Of a stretch of 28,996 nt of DNA, positions 23,219 to 28,996 are shown in pieces. The stretch lies in the NCBI GenBank assembly GCA_027023345.1, contig JALVVO010000225.1:1-28996 (forward strand), read 5' to 3'. The stretch is from Thermaceae bacterium. GTDB taxonomy: Bacteria > Deinococcota > Deinococci > Deinococcales > Marinithermaceae. The first letter of the stretch is position 1; each line of letters starts with the position of its first letter. Position numbers and translations under genes: made by a program. Under the pieces are notes generated by a model. It did no database searches, was not told the DNA's origin, and saw only the letters and a list, made by a program, of their open reading frames with translations.

Positions 23219-23561
23219 GGTCCACCCAGATCATCCGCCCCTTTCGCCTGGGGACGGGGATCGGCTTTTCGTAGCGACGGGGGTTTTTCAGCACCCAGGC
23301 CCATAGCGGCCGGCCCTGGGCGTAGGCTTCCAGGAAGCCGCCGGCCCGGTGCTTGTCCTCGTGGGCTTGGAGCTCGGCGGCGGAGAAGGGGCCGAGCACG
23401 TCTACGACCTCGACCTCGCCGATCAGCCGGCCGCCGGTGACGATCCCGATCCGGCCGCGGACGCGGGTGGGGGACTTGCGGATCTCCCAGGTCTTGGCCC
23501 CGTCCACGATGAGCGAGGCGTAGGGTTCCCGCACGATCAGGCCGCGCTTTGGGGTTTCCAC
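23193..23561 (-). CDS. ASCH domain protein
   Basis: The 122-residue product begins METPKRGLIVREPYASLIVD and shows the ASCH pattern: a strand with REPYASLIVDGAKTWEIRK, a basic patch, GGRLIGEVEVVDVLGP, and a C-terminal WAWVLKNPRRYEKPIPVP strand. ASCH domains are beta-barrels related to PUA domains and are thought to bind RNA or nucleotides; one bacterial group is an N4-acetylcytidine amidohydrolase. The frame extends far upstream, but GTG 23561 is the last start before the conserved region and leaves nine bases to the divergent membrane protein gene. The function here is not decided. Confidence 0.8.
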   Translation of the reverse strand: METPKRGLIVREPYASLIVDGAKTWEIRKSPTRVRGRIGIVTGGRLIGEVEVVDVLGPFSAAELQAHEDKHRAGGFLEAYAQGRPLWAWVLKNPRRYEKPIPVPRRKGRMIWVDLSEVEAPD

Positions 23562-23570
23562 GCCTTTATT

Positions 23571-24596
23571 ATGGCCTTGGCCGTGCGGAGGTTGCTCGCG
23601 ATCCTGCCGCTTTTCCTGCTTATCGGGTTCGCAGGGAGCCCTGCCGACCTGGCGCGCCAGGCGGTGGAGGGCTGGCTTTCCGGCAAGTACCGGGCCGACC
23701 CGCTCGAGCTCCTCTCCCGCCCTCCGGAGGAGGGGCTTCGGGTGCTCGAGCGGGCCCTCCGGTTTCCGCCCCCGCCGCCCGGGCTCGAGGTCAACCTGGA
23801 CGCTCCCGAGGTCGAGGCCCACGGGCCGGTAGCGGTGGTCCGCTACCCCGCCGCCCTGGGCGACCGCACCGGCGAGGTCGTCGTGGAGCTCGAGGACGGG
23901 AAGGTCCTCGGCGTTCGCTGGCAGCCCGAGGGCGGCCAGCTCCCTCCCTGGGTGGTGGCGCCCTATAGCGGCCCGGTCTTCCTGGGGGTGGGGCTTGGGC
24001 TCGTGCTCGCGCTCTTCCGGGGTGGGCTGAGGCGAGCCTGGCGCGCGGCCTTGGAGGCGATCCTGGCCCGGGGCCGGCTCTTTCTCTGGACCCAGGTCGG
24101 GCTTTACGCCGCGTTCGCCTTAGGTGCTGCCGCGGCCTACGCCGACCCCGCGCTCGCCCGGCTGGTGCAGGAGGTGGTGGGGGCGGGGATCCGCCAGATC
24201 GGGATCGAGGCCGCCCTGCGGCACGGCCCCTTGGGGCTGGCGGCGGCAATCTTTTACTGGAACTTTACCCGCGGCCTCCTGCTCACCACCGCGCTGCCGG
24301 GGTTGCTCTTTGGCGTCCCCACGCTGCTCGTCAACCTGCTCCGCTACTACCTGCTCGGGTTCGCCCTCTCGCCGGCGGTGGTTCCCCTCGACCGGTTCCT
24401 CCTTCACCTGCCGGTGATTGTGCTCGAGCTTGGCGCCTACAACACCGCCGTCTTCGGCGGGCTTGCGCTCCTGGGCGAGGTGCTCGCCGGCCGGGGCTAT
24501 CGGCAGGGGCTCCGGGTGCTCTTGCTCTCGCTCATCCCCGCCACCGTGCTGCTCTTCTTCGCCGCCCTGTACGAGGCCTTCGAGGTGATGCCGTGA
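23571..24596 (+). CDS. SpoIIM-like membrane protein with an exported N-terminal domain
   Basis: The 341-residue product starts with a hydrophobic signal-like segment (RRLLAILPLFLLIGFAG), followed by about 110 polar residues that probably lie outside the cytoplasm. Several membrane helices follow from about residue 130. The C-terminal half (IFYWNFTRGLL, PTLLVNLLRYYLLGFAL, LPVIVLELGAYNTAVFGGLA) resembles the stage II sporulation M / DUF95 family of integral membrane proteins. These occur widely in non-sporulating bacteria and archaea, where their role is unknown. ATG 23571 is the first start after the divergent ASCH gene. The stop is shared with the gpsA start (GTGA at 24593-24596). The family call is moderate and the membrane protein call is firm. 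Confidence 0.65.
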   Translation: MALAVRRLLAILPLFLLIGFAGSPADLARQAVEGWLSGKYRADPLELLSRPPEEGLRVLERALRFPPPPPGLEVNLDAPEVEAHGPVAVVRYPAALGDRTGEVVVELEDGKVLGVRWQPEGGQLPPWVVAPYSGPVFLGVGLGLVLALFRGGLRRAWRAALEAILARGRLFLWTQVGLYAAFALGAAAAYADPALARLVQEVVGAGIRQIGIEAALRHGPLGLAAAIFYWNFTRGLLLTTALPGLLFGVPTLLVNLLRYYLLGFALSPAVVPLDRFLLHLPVIVLELGAYNTAVFGGLALLGEVLAGRGYRQGLRVLLLSLIPATVLLFFAALYEAFEVMP

Positions 24597-25555
24597 AGGT
24601 CGTGATCGTCGGCGCCGGTGCCTGGGGCACCGCCCTCGGCGTGGTGCTCGGCGCCAAGGGAATCCCCGTGGCCCTCTTCGCCCGGCGGAAGGAGCACGCC
24701 GAGGAGCTCGCCCGCACCCGTGAGAACCGCCGCTACCTCCCCGGCGTCTTCCTGCCCCCTTACGTCCGTCCCACCGCCGACCCCGAGGCCGCCTTCAAAG
24801 ACGCCGCCTTCGCGGTGATCGCGCTCCCGAGCCGGGCGCTACCCGAGGCGCTTTTGGACCTGCCCAAGGCGCCCTTCTACGTCTCCGCCACCAAGGGGCT
24901 TTGGTTCGAAAAGGGCGGGCTCCGCCGGCCGAGCGAGGTCGTTGCCGAGGCCACCGGGAACCCCCGCGTTGCCGCGCTTTCCGGCCCCAACCACGCGGAG
25001 GAGGTGGGTCGGCTCCTGCCCGCCGCGGCGGTGGTGGCGAGCGAGGACCCGGCGCTTTCCAAAAAGGTGCAGGCGCTCTTTTCGGGCCCGGTCTTCCGGG
25101 TCTATACCCGGGACGACCTCCTCGGGGTGGAGCTCGCCGGGGCGCTCAAGAACGTCGTCGCCCTCGCGGCCGGGATGGTGGACGGCCTCGCCCTCGGCGA
25201 CAACGCCAAGGCGGCGCTCTTGACCCGGGGCCTCGCCGAGATCGTGCGCTTTGGCGAGGCCCAGGGGGCGCGGCGGGAGACCTTCTACGGCCTCGCTGGC
25301 CTCGGCGACCTGGTGGCCACCGCCACCAGCCGCCATTCGCGAAACCGCTGGGCGGGGGAGTGGATCGTGCGCGGCGAGTCGCTCGAGGGGCGCACGGTCG
25401 AGGGGCTCCCCACCACCGAGGCGGTCCACGCCTGGGCGCTGGAAAAGGGGGTGGACCTCCCCATCGTACGGGCGGTCTACCGCGTCGCCTTCGAGGGGGC
25501 CGACCCCGCCCACGTGCTCACCGAGCTGATGGGCCGGGAGCCGAGGGAAGAGTAA
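24593..25555 (+). CDS. gpsA: Glycerol-3-phosphate dehydrogenase [NAD(P)+]
   Basis: The enzyme reduces dihydroxyacetone phosphate to sn-glycerol 3-phosphate, the backbone for membrane phospholipids, in the cytoplasm. The 320-residue product has the Rossmann motif GAGAWGTAL (7-15), SATKGLW, LSGPNHAEEV, the catalytic Lys186 in ELAGALKNVVALAAGMVDGL, and GLAGLGDLVATATS. The length is normal for the family. The GTG start overlaps the SpoIIM-like gene stop by four bases, so the two are translationally coupled. A G-rich inverted repeat lies directly behind the stop codon. Confidence 0.97.
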   Translation: MKVVIVGAGAWGTALGVVLGAKGIPVALFARRKEHAEELARTRENRRYLPGVFLPPYVRPTADPEAAFKDAAFAVIALPSRALPEALLDLPKAPFYVSATKGLWFEKGGLRRPSEVVAEATGNPRVAALSGPNHAEEVGRLLPAAAVVASEDPALSKKVQALFSGPVFRVYTRDDLLGVELAGALKNVVALAAGMVDGLALGDNAKAALLTRGLAEIVRFGEAQGARRETFYGLAGLGDLVATATSRHSRNRWAGEWIVRGESLEGRTVEGLPTTEAVHAWALEKGVDLPIVRAVYRVAFEGADPAHVLTELMGREPREE

Positions 25556-25621
25556 GGGATGTGGGGTGTAGGGGGTGGGCTTGATCCGAGGCCTACCCCC
25601 TACCTCCCACCGCCCACACCC
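25556..25621. repeat. G-rich inverted repeat with a potential G-quadruplex on each strand
   Basis: The plus strand has G-runs at 25556-25558, 25563-25566, 25571-25575 and 25577-25579 with loops of 4, 4 and 1 bases. The minus strand has G-runs opposite 25596-25600, 25606-25608, 25613-25615 and 25619-25621 with loops of 5, 4 and 3 bases. The core arms GTAGGGGGT (25568-25576) and ACCCCCTAC (25595-25603) also pair as a 9-bp stem with an 18-base loop. The element fills the gap between convergent gpsA and the 85-residue gene and may terminate both transcripts. Confidence 0.7.
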
Positions 25622-25623
25622 GT

Positions 25624-25881
25624 TTATGGCTCCTTTTCCGGGTCCGGCGGGAAGTCGCCCCGGGCGTGCTCGACGTAGAGCACAGCGTCGATGTACTCGT
25701 ACCGCATTTCCTCGTAGAGCTCGGGGGTGACGTGGGGGCGGACCTCCTCGAGGATCGCCTTGGCCTGGTCAAGGATGCCCTCGGCCTCCTCGAAGTCGCG
25801 GTCCTTGGCGGCCTTTTCCTTGGCGTGCATCAGCATGGTGCGGAAGAGGGTGAGCTTTTCGAAGGGATCGGCCTCGTTCAC
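25624..25881 (-). CDS. Small helical protein of unknown function
   Basis: The 85-residue product is charged and predicted to be mainly helical (for example DPFEKLTLFRTMLMHAKEKA and FEEAEGILDQAKAILEEVRP), with an acidic Pro-rich tail. There is no signal peptide or membrane segment. The GTG start at 25881 overlaps the alpha/beta hydrolase stop as GTGA, so it is the last gene of the sufU-led run. The coupling and the codon use make it a real gene; no family is recognised. Confidence 0.72.
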   Translation of the reverse strand: MNEADPFEKLTLFRTMLMHAKEKAAKDRDFEEAEGILDQAKAILEEVRPHVTPELYEEMRYEYIDAVLYVEHARGDFPPDPEKEP

Positions 25882-26624
25882 GGATAGACCTCCGAAAGAA
25901 GTCCGAGGAGGGCAGTGTTGAAGGCGGCGGGGGCCTCGAGGTTCGCCATGTGGCCGGCCCTCGGCACGGTGAGCATCCGGCCTTGAGGGAGTTTCTCCAG
26001 CATCCTAAGGCCCTCCTTCGGCGGAGTAAGGGCGTCCTCCTCGCCGAAGAGAAGGAGCACGGGGAAGTTCATGAGGGGGAGAAGCTCAAAGGAATCGGGC
26101 CGGTCGCGCATCGCGAGCAGGGCTTTGGACACCCCCTCGGGGTCGGCCTCGAGGATCATCGCCTCGACGTTGCGGACGAGTTCGGGGCGCGTCATTCGGG
26201 TGGTCTCGCCGAGGACGGCGTTCAAGAAGTCGGGGAGGAGGGCCTTCGCGCCCTCCCTCCGGACGCGCTCGGCGAGCGCGGTGCGCTTCTCCTTGCCCTC
26301 CGGCGCGTCGGCGCCGGCCCGGGTATCGGCGAGGACGAGGCCCGAAAACCGCTCGGGAGCGAGGTCAAAAAGGCGGAAGGCCACGTAGCCGCCCATCGAG
26401 AGGCCGACGAAGACCGCCCGCTCGATGCCGAGCACGTCGAGCTCCTCCAGCACGCTTTCGGCGAACTGGGCGAGGGTTGCCGCCGTCGCAGGCTCGCCGC
26501 CGAAGCCGGGGAGGTTCACCGCGTGGGCGGAAAACCGCCCCCGCACCGCCTCAAGCTGGGGCGCCCACATCCGGGCGGAAAAGGGAAACGCGTGCAAAAA
26601 CACGACCGGTTTGGCCGGGATCAT
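25878..26624 (-). CDS. Alpha/beta hydrolase
   Basis: The 248-residue product has the alpha/beta-hydrolase layout: HAFPFSARMW (oxyanion hole region), nucleophile elbow GLSMGG with Ser76, acid Asp197 in LLFGEEDALTPP, and base His225 in PRAGHMANLEAP. It probably acts on an ester or similar small molecule in the cytoplasm. It is related to the 3-oxoadipate enol-lactonase and MhpC-like group, but no aromatic pathway genes are nearby. ATG 26624 was preferred to an in-frame start four codons upstream because it has GGAGGA in front and shares ATGA with the preceding gene. Confidence 0.88.
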   Translation of the reverse strand: MIPAKPVVFLHAFPFSARMWAPQLEAVRGRFSAHAVNLPGFGGEPATAATLAQFAESVLEELDVLGIERAVFVGLSMGGYVAFRLFDLAPERFSGLVLADTRAGADAPEGKEKRTALAERVRREGAKALLPDFLNAVLGETTRMTRPELVRNVEAMILEADPEGVSKALLAMRDRPDSFELLPLMNFPVLLLFGEEDALTPPKEGLRMLEKLPQGRMLTVPRAGHMANLEAPAAFNTALLGLLSEVYP

Positions 26625-26824
26625 GCTTCCTCCCACACCTCGAACGAAAGCCCCCGGGCCACGAGGTTCTGGGCAAGCGCCTCGTTCAAAACGAGGACCC
26701 AGTTCTCGCCTTTTCGGCTTCGGGCGACGAGCTTCTCCTCGGCCGCCGCTTGCTTCCAGCGCTCCATGAGTCCGCGGTCGGCGACCAGGAGCGGGGTCAC
26801 CTCGCGGGCACGAAAGGCCTTCAC
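26621..26824 (-). CDS. Small protein of unknown function in the sufU run
   Basis: The 67-residue product (starting VKAFRAREVTPLLVADRG, with V as initiator Met) is basic at the start and acidic at the end (FEVWEEA). It contains WKQAAAEEKLVARSRKGENW and no Cys, signal or membrane segment. GTG 26824 was chosen because it overlaps the sufU stop as GTGA and has GGAGGTGGC directly before it; an upstream start would extend into sufU. Tight coupling to sufU suggests an Fe-S-related or housekeeping role, which is only an inference. Confidence 0.68.
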   Translation of the reverse strand: MKAFRAREVTPLLVADRGLMERWKQAAAEEKLVARSRKGENWVLVLNEALAQNLVARGLSFEVWEEA

Positions 26825-27246
26825 GCCACCTCCCCCAGGGCCTCCTCGAGCGCGTGCCAGGCGAGCGTGGCGCACTTGACCCGGGAGGGGAGCTTGGCCA
26901 CGCCGGCTAGCGCCGCGAGCTCGCCGAGCTCGGGGGCGGGCGGGCGACGCTCGACCACCATCGCCTTGAAGGCCTTGGCGAGCTTTAGCGCCTCGGCCAC
27001 CGTCTTCCCCTCGATCGCCTCGGCCATGAGGTCGGCCGAGGCCTGGCTCACCGCGCAGCCCTCGCCCCGGTAGCGCGCGGCCTCGATCTTGCCGTCCGCG
27101 ACCCGTAAAAAGAGCTCGATCTGGTCGCCGCAGGCGGGGTTCTTGCCGCCGGCGGTGTAGGTGGGGTCAGGGAGCTCCCCCCGCTTCTTGGGCGCCTTAT
27201 AGCGGGTCAAGACGAGCTCCTGGTAGAGGTCCTCGAGGATGCCCAT
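26821..27246 (-). CDS. sufU: Fe-S cluster assembly sulfur-transfer protein SufU
   Basis: SufU accepts sulfur from the cysteine desulfurase SufS during iron-sulfur cluster assembly in the cytoplasm. The 141-residue product has the three conserved Cys of the IscU/SufU fold: Cys39 in NPACGDQ (with Asp41), Cys64 in GEGCAVSQAS, and Cys125 in VKCATLAW. The first and last lie in the SufU-type context, and an insert of the kind found in SufU separates Cys64 from Cys125. ATG 27246 has only a weak ribosome-binding site. Its partner sufS lies upstream on the same strand, beyond the lipoprotein gene that reads the opposite way. Three more genes follow with start/stop overlaps. Confidence 0.94.
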   Translation of the reverse strand: MGILEDLYQELVLTRYKAPKKRGELPDPTYTAGGKNPACGDQIELFLRVADGKIEAARYRGEGCAVSQASADLMAEAIEGKTVAEALKLAKAFKAMVVERRPPAPELGELAALAGVAKLPSRVKCATLAWHALEEALGEVA

Positions 27247-27318
27247 TCCAGATCCATCTTAGGCGATTAAGGGGTTTTTAAGGGGGCCTCGTCCAGGCTG
27301 GAGGCGGAGGTGATGGCC

Positions 27319-28548
27319 ATGCAAAAGCGCTGGGCGATGGGCCTCTTCCTGCTTGCCGGCCTGCTCGCCGCCTGCGGCGGGCAGACGCCGAGCGGCGGGG
27401 CTACCATTGAGCAGATGTGGATCCACCAGGTGGGGACCGAAGACGAGGAATACAGCCCCGCCCTCGCCGTAAGCGGCGGAAAGCTCTTCCTGGGCGGGAC
27501 GATCGTCAAAGAGGGGGACGACCCCCTTGGCTTTTGGGTCTTCGATGCGACAGGCAACCTGCAAAGCCATTTCACCGTGCAAACCTACGAGGGCAAGGAC
27601 GACGACCTCGAGGCCCTGGCCCCGGGACCCGACGGCCGGGTCTACGCCCTGGTCGAGGAGACCGACTGGGGCGTGCCCGCAAGCGACCTGACCCTCCTTG
27701 ACCTCGACGACCAGGGGAACTTCACCCGCCTATGGACCCGCGGCTACAGCGCCGACATTTACCTGCACGGCGAGGACCTCGTCCAAGGCGAGGACGGCGC
27801 CTACTACCTCGCCGGCTACATCGAGGACGTCTCGGGGGACGAGCGGGTCGAGGAAGGCCTCCTCGTCCGCTACGATCCGGCCACGGACGAGGCCGTGGAA
27901 AAAAACTTCACCTACTCGGGAGCATCGGGGTTCTTCCGCTTCCGGGCGCTCGCGCCCTACCCTGGGGGCGGCGTCTATGCGGGCTGGGATTGGGAGACGG
28001 TGGAAGGTTGCGGTTCAAGCGTGCTCTTCGTCGAGGACATCAACAACACCACCCATCGAGGCATCGCCCTTGGGCTCGGCCTCGACGGGGGCTTCCGCAT
28101 TACGGCGGTGGCCCCGGCTCCGGGCGGCGACCTCTACGTGGCGGGCTGGACGCCCTGCCGGGATTTCATCCAGGCCAAGGCGGTCGTCGCGCGGGTGAAA
28201 AGCGACGGCTCCTTAGTTTGGAAGAAGAGCTACGACGTGCCGGGCGTACCTGACGTCGCCCGCGCCCTCCTCCCGCTGCCGGAGGGGCAAGGGCTCGTGG
28301 CGGCGGTAACGACCGCTCAAGGTTCCGGCGAGGAAACCCACGCCGAAATCCTCCTCGTCTGGTTTGACGAAGACGGCAACGAGCTCGCCACCGCCACGGT
28401 CGGAAGCTCGGGCGACGACGTGGTCTTCGACCTCGCCTTCGCAGGGGGCACCCTCTACGTCGCCGGCACCACCGACGGCGAGCTCGTAAGCGGCGAGGCC
28501 GTGGGCGGACGCGACCTCTTCCTCGCCGCTTTCCGACTCAACCGATAA
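27319..28548 (+). CDS. Predicted lipoprotein with beta-propeller-like repeats
   Basis: The 409-residue product begins MQKRWAMGLFLLAGLLAA followed by C, a clear lipoprotein signal (lipobox LAAC). The mature part repeats a pattern of a strand, a Gly/Asp-rich turn with DG or GGD, then VYA/LYVAG (for example GPDGRVYALVEE, EDGAYYLAGYIE, PGGDLYVAGW, GGTLYVAGTTDG), about six or seven blades, as in beta-propeller surface proteins. ATG 27319 was chosen over GTG 27310 and ATG 27313 because GGAGGTGAT lies eight to nine bases before it; the earlier codons fall inside that site. It is inserted opposite to the suf genes, and its 3' end overlaps sufS by 11 bases. The ligand is unknown. Confidence 0.8.
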   Translation: MQKRWAMGLFLLAGLLAACGGQTPSGGATIEQMWIHQVGTEDEEYSPALAVSGGKLFLGGTIVKEGDDPLGFWVFDATGNLQSHFTVQTYEGKDDDLEALAPGPDGRVYALVEETDWGVPASDLTLLDLDDQGNFTRLWTRGYSADIYLHGEDLVQGEDGAYYLAGYIEDVSGDERVEEGLLVRYDPATDEAVEKNFTYSGASGFFRFRALAPYPGGGVYAGWDWETVEGCGSSVLFVEDINNTTHRGIALGLGLDGGFRITAVAPAPGGDLYVAGWTPCRDFIQAKAVVARVKSDGSLVWKKSYDVPGVPDVARALLPLPEGQGLVAAVTTAQGSGEETHAEILLVWFDEDGNELATATVGSSGDDVVFDLAFAGGTLYVAGTTDGELVSGEAVGGRDLFLAAFRLNR

Positions 28549-28996
28549 GCCCGGAGAAGAACTTCCGGGCCTCCCAGAGGGCGTGGGCCAGCCGGTCCAC
28601 GTCCTCAAAGGTGTTGTAGAGGTAAAAGCTCGCCCGGGCGGTGGCGGGAACGCCTAGCCGCCGGTGGAGCGGCTGGGCGCAGTGGTGCCCGGCGCGTACG
28701 GCGATACCCTTCTCGGCCAGGAAGGTCGCGAGGTCGTGGGCGTGGAGTCCCTTGAAAACAAAACTCACCACCCCGCCCCGGTCCTCGCCCTCAGGGCCGA
28801 AGAGGGCGAGGTCGGGGATTTCCTTCAGGGCCGCGAGGGCCCGGGTGAGGAGCGCCCGGTCGTGGGCCCAGACCTGCTCCATGCCGACGCTCATTAGGTA
28901 CTCGGCGGCGGCGGCTAGCCCCACCGCCTCGGCGAAGGGGGGCGTCCCCGCCTCGAACCGGGCCGGCGGCGGGGCAAAGGTGCTTTCCTCGATCCC
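28538..28996 (-). CDS. sufS: Cysteine desulfurase SufS, C-terminal part (partial)
   Basis: SufS is the PLP-dependent enzyme that removes sulfur from cysteine and delivers it to SufU. The window holds the last 152 codons, and the gene continues beyond the right edge. ARFEAGTPPFAEAVGLAAA marks the conserved aminotransferase class V region, and RAGHHCAQPLHRRLG contains the persulfide Cys of the SufS type. SFYLYNTFEDVDRLAHAL is the usual C-terminal block. The PLP lysine would lie outside the window. The stop TGA (28538-28540) is inside the 3' end of the convergent lipoprotein gene. Confidence 0.95.
   Translation of the reverse strand, partial: GIEESTFAPPPARFEAGTPPFAEAVGLAAAAEYLMSVGMEQVWAHDRALLTRALAALKEIPDLALFGPEGEDRGGVVSFVFKGLHAHDLATFLAEKGIAVRAGHHCAQPLHRRLGVPATARASFYLYNTFEDVDRLAHALWEARKFFSGLIG

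Overview
The window is GC-rich (about 70%), densely packed chromosomal DNA from a member of the Deinococcota, most likely family Thermaceae (Thermus, Meiothermus, Oceanithermus or Marinithermus). The evidence is the Nqo-type complex I gene order and lengths, the very thermophile-like proteins (LeuRS, ClpB, GpsA), frequent GTG starts, four-base start/stop overlaps, and -10 boxes placed directly in front of start codons. I cannot name the species. I see no rRNA, CRISPR array, transposase, integrase or classic defence island; this is housekeeping DNA with several small uncharacterised genes.

Layout. 1-4894 (+): end of the complex I operon, nuoK-L-M-N, closed by a hairpin. 4940-6010 (-): an orphan radical SAM/SPASM enzyme. 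6051-6981 (-): a decayed two-gene block (SatD family plus a small membrane protein) with three separate point lesions. 7070-9643 (-): clpB with a near-consensus promoter. 9717-11396 (+): a three-gene run of a Cys/His-rich protein, an acyl-CoA thioesterase and a Clp1-like P-loop protein. 11445-13599 (-): two lipoprotein genes, the first a predicted papain/C39-like cysteine peptidase whose natural ATG is separated from the reading frame by a GGAA tetranucleotide repeat. 13751-18045 (+): an FAD-linked 2-hydroxyacid oxidase, a small membrane protein and leuS. 18110-19244 (-): an AT-richer Fn3-like lipoprotein and a FUN14 protein. 19340-20515 (+): an MFS transporter. 20548-21360 (-): tRNA-Val(CAC) and a methyltransferase. 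21416-25555: a GNAT-ABC ATPase fusion (+), an ASCH protein (-), a SpoIIM-like membrane protein and gpsA (+). 25624-28996: sufU with three translationally coupled genes (-), a propeller-like lipoprotein (+), and the 3' part of sufS (-).

How genes work together. NuoK/L/M/N form the proton-pumping membrane arm of NADH:quinone oxidoreductase, and the FAD-linked oxidase may also feed electrons to the respiratory chain. SufS and SufU, though split by a lipoprotein gene on the other strand, are the sulfur donor and acceptor pair of Fe-S assembly, which complex I and the radical SAM enzyme both need. Four predicted lipoproteins suggest an investment in cell-envelope proteins.

Most worth checking: the GGAA repeat at the start of the peptidase lipoprotein, the GNAT-ABC fusion, the recurrent TANNNT-N6-start arrangement suggesting leaderless mRNAs, the satD block decay, and the opposed G-quadruplex-like motifs after gpsA.
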